Assembly (NCBI RefSeq): GCF_003945595.2
Contig: NW_024104376.1
Location: 4,092,001-4,156,000, forward strand
DNA: 64,000 nucleotides
DNA from: Pipra filicauda
Lineage: Eukaryota; Chordata; Aves; Passeriformes; Pipridae
Reading direction: 5' to 3'
The notes beneath the pieces were generated by a model, which made no database searches, had not been told where the DNA came from, and saw only the letters and a list, made by a program, of their open reading frames with translations. A program made the position numbers and the translations under genes. Positions 13,022 to 25,530 of the stretch are shown here, piece after piece; the stretch's first letter is position 1, and every line of letters starts with the position of its first letter.

Positions 13022-13038
13022 CCCCATGCTGCATGGGG
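13022..13038. repeat. Perfect 8-bp inverted repeat (hairpin)
   Basis: The sequence ccccatgctgcatgggg has two perfectly complementary 8-nt arms around a single T. Flanking bases do not pair. No T-run follows, and its function is unknown. Confidence 0.8.
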
Positions 13039-16000
13039 CTCAAGGGACTGTGACCTGGGGACAGTCGTTCAGTCAGGCTGCAAAGTAGCTGAGACACTGC
13101 ACTGTTGAATAAATATCCCTTTTGTAAGCTACCTACAAGGGGTTAGGAATGATGGAAAAGGCAAACACAATGCAGAGACCTCCAAGCATTTTGCGGTTTT
13201 GAAGGTTTGTTGGAGTTCATGTCAGGCATTTGGAGACCAGTGGATTGGAGAGGAAGGTGTGCACATCAGCAGAAAACCTACTCTGCCTACAGGTTTCAGC
13301 TGCTTTGCTACTCATTCATCTGAAGTTTTCTTCTGCCAATTTTGTCAACTTGTCTTTGCTTTCCCTATGTATCCTGGCACTAGGTTTTCGATATGCTCAT
13401 GGGCTACTGCAGGCATTGCTGTCATGACCTGTGCAGTACTAATGAAACCATCTGTTGGGTCAGCCTGTCACTTTACATGCCATTCCAGGCTGTGATTCCA
13501 TGAGATCACACAGGCAAAGCAGTCACAGCCCTCACAGCAGTGCCCTCATGTGATTTTAGGAGGGGCTAAGCTACAGAAGAAGTCCTTTTGCTGGATGGGA
13601 CGCTAAGCTGCTGTTGTGAACGCTTGTGACCTTTGAAGACCACAGACTGCTTTCTCTAACAAAAAAGCTTAAGATTGAGTTCCCATTTCTTGTTGGAGAA
13701 ATGTAAATTTTGCCTCTGTTTGCCCTTCACTTTTAAATACCACAGCATACTGACTTCTGAAGTGCATCCAAGGCCTCCTCTAGCTTATAAAACATGTCCA
13801 GGCTCAACTAAATGAGATAATAATATATATATTTAGATCTTTTCCACCCACTCCTTTTGGGCTGGGGTGCATGAGTGAATTCAGGCAGTTAATCAAGCTA
13901 CTGATTGTCAGCTAAGCCACAATAATGGTTGGTGCCTGACCATGCATGTGTCCTTAGCATAATGCAGCTGCAAAGTAAATTGTGCTAGCTTAGCTCCTAA
14001 TGAAAATGAAATCCACTGTGGAGGCAGTTTAAGCTAACATACTTCTCAGTGGGTCAAGCTTAAGTCATGCACATGGTCAGTTAACAGGTTTCATATGATG
14101 GGCATCTTCAGTAACTCAATTATTCCCTATCATGTGCTCAGACCTCGGAAATTATCCATTTGGAATAGTGATGTAAGAGAGCACTGAACTGGCTGAAACT
14201 GCTCTGCATAAAGGGTTCACACAACTTGAGTTATATCTATGCAAAACCTTAACTAGAAATGTGGAAAATTCATCGGAAGTCTTTTAAATCGAAATTGATT
14301 TTGTCTCCCTAAAAATACACAGACTTTCAAACAGAAACTATGAACCTGGTGTAGAAAGTTTGGAGTGAGATTCTTTCACCCATGTGATAAAATGAGTCAA
14401 CATAGATGGCCAAAGTGAACTCTTCTTGACTTCAAAACATATAAAACTATAAATCCTTGTGGTTCAGTAAGGTATAATTCACTGCCTATGCCAACACTCC
14501 CTTCCCATCCCCCTGGCATCTGGCCCACTGAGGCTACATGTCTGTAGTAAAGCTGTGTGCCATGGGTCTAGGACAAATGAATGGGAAAACCTAACTTCTT
14601 AGCAGAACAAAGCTAAAATACATCAGCTTCCACTCCCTGATGCACTGGTATGTGGAATATTAAAGATATTTAAACCACAATCCCCACTTAAATCATCTTG
14701 TGCATTCCCTATGGACAACAGAGTAGCATTTCCATTTCTTGCTGTGCTGATGATTTGTTTGACACTAATATGTTGAAACTCCCGAAACCCAAACTCAGGT
14801 GATATTATGCTCTGATATTACACCCATCCCATTCATCCCACCTCTGAAGAATTCCCCATGTTCAGTCCACGGTTTCTGCACTGAAACAGCTTATGTAAGT
14901 CACAGAACTACATCATAGAAAAGAGCATTTTCAAAAATTTACACTAAAATATTGGATGACAAATTATTCCTATGTCTTGGATTTAAAGCATTTTTTTATT
15001 GCTAGTAACATTAAACTTTACTAGGACTATGAATTGAACTCGACTTCTGAGCCTCAGCTGGTATTTTGCAATTTTACCCTTCAGCCTACTTTTTTCTTTT
15101 AATTGAAACTTCCAGAATACACACTTTCTGTTCAGCTTTTGCAACTTCCTGCATGAATGAAATATCCCCTAACCCTGACCAGAAAACCCTTCCACATCTC
15201 TTTCAGAAATTCACTTCAGCAAATGTAACATCCTCACCAGAAGGAAACACAAGCTATAAAACATGCTGCAGCCTTCCTTTCTGTCTGGTTTGCTTCAGAC
15301 TTCATTCATAAAAAAAAAGTGAGAGAATGAAAAAAGTGACAGTTGATTCAGAAAGTTGTACAATGTAAACACTCGTCCACAGATGATGCATTGAGGGTTG
15401 GTGTTGCATATCTTTGGGGAAAACATATGCCTGTCTTTCACTCTTGTCAAACCCTAACGGCCATGGTTATCAGCACACAAAAGCTTCCAAATTCCTACCT
15501 GTCTCTGAAATTCTTAGAAAATGAGAAACCATAACAGACTGAGAAAAAATAACTATGATCCTTCCTATCCTGCCACTGCCTGCGTCCCCAGCTTTTTCCT
15601 ATAAACACAGTCCTTACTGAGCAGTGCCATCTTACTGATACTCTCAAGACTTCTCAGTCTTCCCAAAGACTGCAGACACCTTGGTGACTTTTTAAGTTAT
15701 TTATAACCAACATTAAAACACTCATTATTTGAAAAAATTATTTATTCTTCTAATCATTACTATCATTGTTTCCACTTTACAAACAGGGAAACAAGAAGGA
15801 TAGCCTTCCTTTTCAGCCCTGATCAGGACCAGGGTTTATGTTAAGGTTTGCCAAGCATCAAGTCAGGACAAGGATGAAAAGTTTCCACCCTTCTGGGATA
15901 GCAGAAATGTCACTTTCTCCTGAATTTTAAGGCTTTATGAGACCTTGCCCACAGCACACTTGAGACAGAAGCAGTAGCCTTCCCACCTTGCTAGGTCTCA

Positions 16001-16743
16001 TTTGTGGGACAGAGGTACAGGCAGTCATTATAGCTTCTCCTCTTCCCTGGACCTCTCTTCCTTTCCCAGCTCCACCTCCCTGTCCCTGTGAATGGAGATC
16101 CAGCCTCCCAAAAAACCCTTCCTGGCCCCTGCCTCAGTTTCTCTCTAGCAAATGGTAGGATTTACACTGCATCAAGTCTCTGGAAGCATGTGAGCATCAG
16201 CCCATGGGTGCTGAGATACTTTCTTCCTCTGCTCCCCCAGCTATATCTGTCCCCAACACGGGTGGCCCGGCAGCTCCGAATAGAAAGGCATGCCTGGCAC
16301 AAGGGACACAGGGAGAGCAGCAGCCGCCCCCATAGCTGGTGCAAAGGTTTCCCACAGCCTCTGGAGCTGCTTTTGAACAGGCTTCGTGTCAGCAGGCGGC
16401 AGGAATGCAGGGAATGTTCAACTGCAGGGCAGTCCACTTTGGGGGATTAAGGCACATGACTCCCAGACAAGAGCGATAGCCATAGCCACCCTGAAGGCCA
16501 AACCCCACAGAGAGCAGTTTCTTCCCCCCCAAGAAGTAGTCTGCAAGCTGCCACTATCCTGGCTCGCAGAAGGAAGCAGGACCTGTTTGTGTGGCACTTA
16601 GAGCTTCCTACTTTTCTTTGAGAAAAATGAGAGCATGGTCAGTATTTGACAGATTATCTCTCCCAGGGCAGAAGACTGGTTTAGGAGATGGGTAGGGATG
16701 GGAAGGTATTTCTTCAATGAATTCCGCTCCTACTGTGTGTAAG

Positions 16744-16773
16744 GGTTACTTCCCTCCAGGTTACTTCCCTCCA
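16744..16773. repeat. Perfect tandem duplication, 15 bp x 2
   Basis: The 15-mer ggttacttccctcca occurs twice head to tail with no differences, suggesting a recent slippage-type duplication. Confidence 0.9.
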
Positions 16774-19171
16774 CCAGCTCACTGGATCCTGTCACACACT
16801 TCCCACTCTGAATGAAAAGCAGAAACTGCCTTTCTGAATGAAACCACTTCTTTCTTTGCTGTGTTTGGGCAGCCAGGATCCTCTCCCTTCTGTGTCCCCT
16901 GCTGCAGTTTGGTTCAGCCCTGAAATTGCTGTGTCTCTGTCAGCAGCCGTTATGACAGAAGACCTTGGAGCTCCTTGTACATTTTGATAACAAAAATGTT
17001 AGTCAGGCCCATGGGCTTTGCACTGGAAAACAGGTTAACTTGATGATGCCATACTGTGTGTAGTTTCCAAGCTGCATGGCGGAAGGATCCAGCCCTTTCT
17101 CTTTTTCTTCAAAAATCCTGCAGGCCCTCAGTGTACCAGGTTGTCCTGAGGTCACTTGTCTGAAGCACACCCTGAAAGGTTTCCTTCTTTTCCCTAGGAG
17201 CTCAAGGAACCCCAGAGCTGACCATAATCACTCCGTTCCTCACACACTACTTGGCATTACTGCCAAGGGCTTCCTGGCAGGGAGGAATCCCTCTCTCACC
17301 TGATACAGCTCCATAATCATAAAGGGTGAGAGTGTTTGTAAGTACATTGGACCAGTAGTAGGTAATGGCACAGGTTTGAGAACTTCTCACATATTCCAGA
17401 GATGGTCATGAAGAAAGCAACACTATCAACCATGCTGACCCTCTGAACTGCAAATCATTTGGGAGTGGAGAGATGATAGGGTTTCTGTCTTCTCCTTTTA
17501 CTTAAAGATATAGTTTTAAAGAGCGTTTGCAAAAAGACCCCACACTGATCCAAATGTTCCCTGTTGCCATTCAAGAGCTACACCTGCACTGCCAGCGGGA
17601 AGAGCAGAGGACAGACAGGGGGAGGAACCAAGGTACACATGACATACTAAAGGCCTGATTCTGCTCATTGTAACACTGCCCCACATCCACCAACTGCAAA
17701 GGAATCCTTCTCTGTTTATCTTTGTACAAATAAAAGCAAGTTCAGCCTTCAAACCATCTGTGTAGATTTTCAGTTGCAAACACTTTCTTGTGGGATAAAT
17801 AATTGATTATCATTAAAGCTATATACCAAAGACAGCAAGTTTCACATTCCTCCTTTCTCCCTAAGTGCTCAGTGTCCACAGTAGAATACCATCTGGACTA
17901 AGGGCACCGGAAGTTTGACATAGTTGGCCTTATCTTTGCTGTGCATGACTAGAAAACCTCATGTTTGTAAGCTAACACCCTGATCTTATTCTTCCTTGAG
18001 AATATATGACCATACAGTTTGCCAGATAAGCTACTGCTTTTGCAGGTGATAATTTGTGCCCAAAGTGTGACAACACACAGTCAGGTCTTCAGTTCCACTC
18101 TCAGATTATTAAAGGATTGTTTATGAAGTGTAGGAATAGATGTGCTAGATCAACCCAAAAGTTGAACATCACAGTTTGCTGTCCTGAACCTTAGCCCCTG
18201 TCATATTAAGGAGGAGACTGAAGGGAGTACATTAAGATTTAAGGAACAGAGTAGAGCAGGTAATGCACGAATGATCCTTTGCTAATCAATTATCTAATAA
18301 TAGCCTTCCTGAGATCATCGTATGTAGTCATTGTCACTATAGTCCTCCTCCATGAGTTACACTTTCTTTATGCTTTTGTCATCTATATCCCTTGACAGTG
18401 ATTTGCCCTCGTCAATTCTGAACCCTGTGAAACTATCTTCTTTTCTTTGCTTGAAATTTAAACCATAACTTGACAGCCCTAGGCAGCAAAAAGAGAAGCA
18501 GCAAAGAGAACACACTAGAGAAGATACTGGCATTGGTTGAACCAAACTACTCAAGACAGTGTGGAGGTACAAAGCTGGGCAGAGGTATAGCCAGGGGGCT
18601 GACAGAGCAACCTTCTATTTGAAGCCCCTTAGCTTTGGGAGTTAATGGCCCAGCACTGTGGAGCTGAGAATGGTAGGAGCTTTTGGCTGCATAGATATCT
18701 TAACCTGGAGCTTCATGATCTCTTTAACCTACCATAAACCAACACTGCAATCAGAAGAAATAGTCCTGTCACTGATCCACGAAACTTATTTCTGCTGTGG
18801 TGCCACCATACCTTGGGGCCAGTATCTGTGGTTGTACAATAAATCAGAACAGTTAAAATGACTTTTGGTTGCTGTTTCCTGGATAGTTTTAAAACAGGTC
18901 ACTGACAAGACTCTGTTACCTGCAGAACAGAGAGACACCTGCTCTTATCGATGGCTACAGAAAGTGCAGGGAAAGGCAGAGCTGCTTCTTTGAATGGCAA
19001 CAGTGGCTGGTACTGGCTTACAATGAGCCTGGAGACAGGGCACTTGACTCCTGGGCACCATCTGCTTGATGGTGAGCTCTTTGACCGCAGACCAGTTTAA
19101 CTTGTAGCACTTGGGTCACCCCACTGAGACAATGAGGCTGGATCTGTCAGCAGTGTGCTGGACGCTGTCCT

Positions 19172-19215
19172 GACGGACACACACTCCGAGCCCGACGGAC
19201 ACACACCCTGAGCAG
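19172..19215. repeat. Tandem duplication, 22 bp x 2
   Basis: Two adjacent 22-bp copies beginning gacggacacacac differ at a few bases near their ends. The block contains a locally high number of CG dinucleotides for this window. Confidence 0.85.
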
Positions 19216-22110
19216 AGCCACTTGCTGCTAGCTCCCACTTGCTTTCTGTTGACAGAGCTTTTCCTCAGATCTTCACAATGACATTTTGAGTAGTTAATAT
19301 ACATATTAGGAAATAACTGCTCTTTATTGGCACTGAATGAACCTCTTTGCCTGGAGGAGGCTCGGGAATGTAACATGTCATTTACAAAGCTGTCCCAAGA
19401 GAGCAGAGACAGATTACAAAAATATGCCTTGTATTCAGTCCATTAAAGTGAGTAAGATGACAGCACAAGGATTATGCATTGAATTTACATGCTGAATGGT
19501 CACACTTAGAAACCCAACAAATTGCTTTGGAAAATTAAGTAGTATTACCTTAGAACAGGGACAGTGCCAAGTGCTCTTCACAGGAAAAACAGAAGAGTAG
19601 AAGGAAAACTGCAAACACCAAGATAACCTTATCTGCTTCAAATGAGTCGCACAGTTTTAAGAACAGTGGTTTACAGGTATACAGGGCGCAGTCCCTCTGT
19701 GGCAAATGAGCCAACTCCCAGATTCAGATATTCAAAGTAAACAGGCAATAAATTCCTATTTAAATTTTACCCACCAATCTGAATTTGTCTTAATAAGCAT
19801 GGGGATCTGGTTACACAATTGTTCCTGTCCATTAAAAAAGAAACCTCATGTGATAGCTGACATTTTTAATTCAGCCCATGTACATTTAAAACAATACCCC
19901 ATGTATTGCTTCATGTGACTGAAATACTTTCTTAAACACTCACTGCAGAACCCATGCTGAGCCTGCAGTAATTCAATCTACACCCTCTCTTAGTATGAAA
20001 TACTCCGTGTGATGTTATCGGCCTGGAATACCACCAATGACATCGTGTCTCATAGTGACTTAGTGACATCTAATCTCCACACATTTCTCATCAGAAAACA
20101 AAACCTAAGAATATGTCCGTCCCCTATTAGGAAAACAAGCGTGGAATGGATGGAGACAGAGTACCCCTAGCCACCATCCTGATGTTTGTTTCAATAAAAA
20201 TGGCTACAAGTTAAAAGTAAAAGTTGGATGCTTGACTTTGCTAAGTTTTGGTCCTGGGCCTTTGCTCTTTTTCACATAAAAGACTAACCCTAATCTCATT
20301 CACACTGGTTTGCACTCATGTAACTTCCTGGCTTGGTCTGAATTACTCCAGTCGTGATAGAAATGAGAACAGGATCAGAATAAGGAAAAAGACTGATAGT
20401 TCAAACAAAGGACTGGTGAAATTATGATAGTCTAAAAAGGGGCAGAAAAATATGTCAAGGCTCTCCCCTGCTTTTTTAATGTACGTTAAAAGAAGGGTTA
20501 AAATGCTTCCCTGACCAGTGTTGGAAAATCACAGCGCTGCCACAGTTCAGCTCAGACATCTTTCTTCTGTTGCATACAGAAAGCCAAAATAATGAAAGTG
20601 AAGGTCTTTATTTACAAAGCACCCTCAAGAGCTGACATGATTGACAGTGCTTACAGAAAGGTGCCAACTCATGAATCAATGGAATTTCCTTGCTGCACGG
20701 CAGCTCGGAGTAGATCTGATGAGGAGCACAAAGGGAGGTTGGGTCTTGCTGGGGCAACAGCTCCCTCTAATGATAGCTGGAAGTCAGTCTCAGGGAAGGA
20801 GAGACCCTTGCTTAAGTGTTAGAAATGTGTCAGGAAGATCCAAAGGAAGCAGCTCTCCTCCCAGTAATCTGGCACCCAGATGGAGCTGGTATCTCCATTT
20901 ACTGGTCACTCTTTACTGACAAGCAGCAATAAATAGTATTTTGACAGGAAGAACCGATTAGGGGGCTGATCTGTTGTACGCACACTCATGCACTCTATTT
21001 ACAATGGCCCTAGCAACTCAGGCTGACTTGTTTTCCATTGTTAATGGAAGCAATCCCTTTACCTACACAGAGGAAACTAACCATATATAGGTACCTGCAG
21101 TAAGGCTTCCTGTGCAATGGAAGAAAAGCCTGTGGTTGCTCCGAAGAGATAGCCAGTGCATAGGTCAGAGAGGGTCATTTCTGACCAGGTTGTGCTGGTT
21201 TTTGACCCAGCTGCCTAATACTATTTCAACTTCTTTCTCTTCCATTGATCTCTGCCTGTTTGGAGCAACATTTTAAGATCTGATCTCATATCTAGAGAAA
21301 TCAACAAGAGTTTTTCTGGGGCTCTCAGGGAGATTGGAGTTGACAATACCTCTTGATTCACATAGCCATGGAGAAAGCCTCACAGAACTACCACATGCAC
21401 AAAAATTTCAGTGATTTCTAGTCTTTGCCTCACTAATGCTTTTGAGTTGGTTACAAGACTCCTTTTTCTAGAAGGCTTTTTAATTTCTTCCCTCTGGAGC
21501 TATCAATGTTCCCAATAATACAGCACTAGTTATTTTTATCTATGTTGGTAAATGCTGTATGGTGAGCAGCAATCACTTAGATGTTCTGGGATCAGTCCCC
21601 ACAACTGTAAGAGCTCTGTGAAGATTACCAAGTCAAGAAACTTTTCTCCTTAAGTTTTGTCCTCAGTCAACCAGGAAAGACAGTCACTTAAGAGCAGTCT
21701 ACAGAAATGGCACTGTTTAGTCTGGTGCTGAAAGTAACCTGAGCTTAATTTGGAGTATAAAGCATGGCCTGCACCACTGTAGGGGGTGTAAGGTCCGTTA
21801 CACAAGACCAAAGTGAAAGTCAAGTGCTGCAGCTTTGATCTGGCAGAACATCACATCCACTTGCACCCTTTGGGGACTGGCAGTGCACCCTCCATGTGTA
21901 GTGGAGACCATCCTCTGCTCCCAGCTAGACTTATTCTGAAAACTGCCTAAAACAAGACAGTCTTCCACCTGCTCGATTTCCTGAGCAACTGCTGCCTGAT
22001 TTGAAGACTTAAGAAATCAAAAGGAGTTAAATATAATCTCATGGAGTCCCCAAGGCCACTACCTCGGACCAAATCTAACTGATAGATTTGGTCAAGAGAA
22101 CGGCGTGATG

Positions 22111-22327
22111 CTGTGACAAGGGAGGTTTAGGTTGGACGTTAGGAAAAAATTCTTCACCCAGAGGATGATTGCGAACTTCCAGGGAAGTGGACAGAGCACT
22201 AAGCTTGCCGGAGTTCAAGAAGCATTTGGATAACTCTTTCAGGCACAAGGTGTGACTCTGTGAAGCACCAGAAGTTGAGCTTTGATCATTCCTGTGGGTC
22301 CCTTCCAACTCAGGATATTCTGTGAGT
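22111..22327 (+). mobile_element. CR1 LINE 3' fragment (older subfamily)
   Basis: The plus strand contains ggaggtttaggttggacgtt followed by aggaaaaaattcttcaccc, the region that encodes the end of the CR1 reverse-transcriptase ORF ([15 protein letters not shown] motif). It continues through cattcctgtgggtcccttcc to a terminal atattctgtg. About 217 bp remains, 5'-truncated just before the conserved 'agggg aggttt' block. The reading frame is disrupted. A minus-strand 118-codon frame across it (22075-22431) is antisense noise. Confidence 0.88.
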
Positions 22328-25300
22328 GGAACAGGATTTTTGCAAAAAGTGGGCATTTGACTAAAATGAGTAAATTGCCTAAAGAAACAATAATGGGAGA
22401 AGGGGGGAATATTCACTTGTAAGAAGTGCATGATTCTTCTGATTCTGATGATGAACTCATGATTCTTATTTAAGGGCCTGTTTTTAATTTGCTGTGTGTG
22501 AAAAATTTTTTTCCTATCTTTGCAAAAATATGCTTAAAAATAAAACGTACAGATAATCTTTCTAATACACTTATGGGCCTGAAACTGAGAATCTGTAGAA
22601 AGCCATTGGCCTAATTTTCTAAAGAATTTAGTGCCAAGAAACTGCAGTGCAAGGGGCCCACTTTTTAAGGTGTCTAAACAGAATGTTCAAATATTCCAAC
22701 TGGTTACTGAAATCAGCATTTAAGAGCTATAGCAGCTAAACACCAGTTTGATTCACCTGGTTTCCAACTTCACATCACCTCTGGAAACTGGGCTGTGGGC
22801 ATCAGCATTACATCAAGTACTGTCTATTCCTACAGATCACAAAGGAGGGAAAGGGCTTTTAATAAATTGTGCAACAAAACCTTGAAAATGCAAGGTCAGG
22901 CTACATGACAACAGTCCTTTCTGCTTTTAAAATCAATGGATCCTAACAATGTGAGCCCGTCACTCGTGCAATACACCTAATTGATTGCACGTTTGCTTTG
23001 CACACCATTCAGGAAATTGGACACAGCTGCCAGCAGCATTACTGCACAGAAGACTCCTATGGGGAATGGGCAGTCCTTAACAAATGGCACAGCTCCTAGC
23101 AGTCACTTCTGTAGAGGCAAGAGGAAAGTGAGAACAAACAATGAGTGAAGAATATAAATATCAGGCAGTCAAAGTGTAAAAGGGAGATGCTTCCCACAAG
23201 CCATGTTTTGACTGGAGTCCTGGGAGAGAAGGCAGCATGCACCTTGAAGAAATCACGTTATCACAAAGAGCAAACAAGAATACAGTCCATACCTATTGCA
23301 GCTATTTTGAATCATTCATCTCAGCAATTCTCTTCTCCTCTTTACAGCAGAAAGTTTGTGTGGTGGTGACCACCCTGCAGAGCTTATCTTTGCCATTACT
23401 GATAAGATTTGCTGTATTCCCTCAAACATACTTTGCATTGAACAGTTTTTTCATCCCAAAAAAGACATGTGAAGCTTCAGTGCGCTCTGTGTTCATCAAT
23501 ATCACCCTTGCCAAGTTGAAAGCACTGGGCTCTGCATGGTGCACAAGAGTCTCCCTCCTTCCCTCTCAAGTGAAGGGAACACCGAGTGAGTCTCTTAATA
23601 CACATCTGACCACTGACCCAAAATAGCAAGGTCCTGAACACTGCCTAGCACCAGTATTTACTTTTCAGTTTGGAAGCAGGAGGCAGTATGTCATTATCTG
23701 CATACTTTAGAAAGAACTGTTTGGATTTTCTGTTTTGTGTTGGGTAGCTGTCTGCGGGAACATCACCTTCCCAAACTGGTTTTTGGACCAGCTCTGAGTT
23801 TAGTCCACCCACAAGATTGCCTGGGACCCAGTCAGAAACAGTTCATCCACATCAGCAGCTTTGTAGTGCTTTTCCCTATAAGGAGACCCATACACTGTGG
23901 CACCTGTGGTGTACCCAGAGCAGTGAGCCACCACCTAGAAGGGGAAGCCACACCACCGGGGGCAGACTGTCAGAGCATCCCAGCCAAGGGTAGGAAAGCA
24001 GGTCGGCACAGCACTGGGAATAGAAAACACTCCCAAATGGGTGAACCATGGGATATCAAAATGCAAGATGTCAGATGTCCAAAATAAAGGATATTAGGAT
24101 AAGAAGTAGGGAAGATTGACTTCTTTTTGGCACTCAGAAACCAGAGGGGTCAGCACTGTTGTCTGCCCGTCTTCACTGAAGTGAGAGTGCTGTCCTCGGT
24201 GGGCGATAGAGTTGGATCCTCTGCAGTAATGAAACTCCTCACATTTATGAATGCTTTTAACAGCCTGGCCCGTCAATGCCAAATCACTTGTCCAGTTTTA
24301 CTGCAGACAAAATAAAATAGCTCTAGCAAGATAAGCATATCCTGGAAGGCTGGGATTTTCCAGCGGAGAGGGCCAAGTCTCTGTTGGTGGCTACTGGCAC
24401 TGTTGAGCTTAACTCCACAGACAGGTGCCAAATGACCATAGCAGAGATTTTGGCAGTGGAACAGCAGTTGTAATAAATGACTCTGTGAAGCCTTGCATGC
24501 ACTTCACCTAAAGTGTTACAACTTGCCCTGCCCTTCCAAAGCACTCCAGAAGTGTGGGATTCTGCTTATCAGCACAATGAGCCAGCAAAATCCCATCAGG
24601 AAAGTTCACCACCACACTCAATGTTATGAGAGCAGCAGCCACCTCACCTGCAGCAAGGAGAAATCCCAACTACCTTTCCAGAAGTCTCCCATTGCTCCAG
24701 TTCCTGAGCCACCAGCCCCAGGGGAAGGAACCACAACATCTGGATGAGGCTCTGTGGGGGGAAGGTTGGCACAATAGCTGCAACCACAACTGAGCACAAC
24801 AGAATTAGGAATGGTTTTTGTTCTTCTAGTTGCAAACTACAAGGGTTCAGCCATCTCATCCTCTTTCAGCTGCCTGGGAAATCGGTGTTTGCAGAGGGAC
24901 AACAATCCTGGTGATTCACTGCCAGCCCCAGGCTTACCAAGAGACCTTTGAGAAGCTGCAACACTCACAGTGGTATTTGACATGTGCTGGCCTGACGTGT
25001 TGAAGAAACAGTCACGCTGCTTTGCCCACTCAGTGCTGGGTTGGTCTCCTCCTGATCTGGCATCATTCAGATATTTCCCATGCCAACATGTTGACTAAGC
25101 CAAACTGCTTCTTACATTAAAACCTTCTGGATCTGCACTTTATAAGTCTTTAGATTCCCACAGATGTTTGGCTTGTGAATCTTGGACTGGCCTGCCCAAA
25201 AGCCAAAAGAGATGTGCAGGTCCCAGCTGGGTTTTTCCCCAGACTAGTTGAAGTGGCCAGTTGCTGTTAAATGTGCACAGCAGGTTGAGAAGTGGGGAAG

Positions 25301-25493
25301 TGAGCGGGAGTCAGACTTGTCAGTGTTTGACCATTTTTTGCTCACCCTGACAACCTAAATTGGGTCATGTTGAAGAGGAAAAAAGTAATGTGGATCTGTG
25401 CCCTTGTGTAGGTGAAGCTTGATGCCCCTTCACCACTTTGTCCCTGATAGTTACATCTGATAATTCATATTCAACATCCCAAGTACACTCAAT

Positions 25494-25530
25494 AGAACCC
25501 ACAGGTGCCTCTGAGAACCCACAGGTGCCT
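25494..25530. repeat. Short tandem duplication, period 20 bp
   Basis: The 17-mer agaacccacaggtgcct occurs twice with identical sequence, separated by ctg. Confidence 0.9.

Larger units (their letters stand above)
11833..22110. other. Non-coding unique DNA with small repeats
   Basis: No gene was recognised. Contents that can be supported are a CR1 tail at 12904-12960, a 17-bp perfect hairpin at 13022-13038, and short tandem duplications at 16744-16773 and 19172-19215. A slightly GC-richer patch at about 16.06-16.58 kb carries 91- and 120-codon frames on opposite strands with no sign of selection. The segment at about 13.86-14.11 kb is complex and rich in TAAT and TGCAT motifs but cannot be assigned. 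Open frames are all below 121 codons. Confidence 0.7.

Noticed and set aside
16088..16450. 120-codon plus-strand frame and overlapping 91-codon minus-strand frame
   Set aside because: Slightly GC-rich DNA open on both strands, no family resemblance, no matching splice signals.
22075..22431. 118-codon minus-strand frame
   Set aside because: It is antisense to the plus-strand CR1 3' fragment.
23737..24087. 116-codon plus-strand frame
   Set aside because: Low-complexity-free but no recognisable family and no good acceptor or donor; expected by chance.
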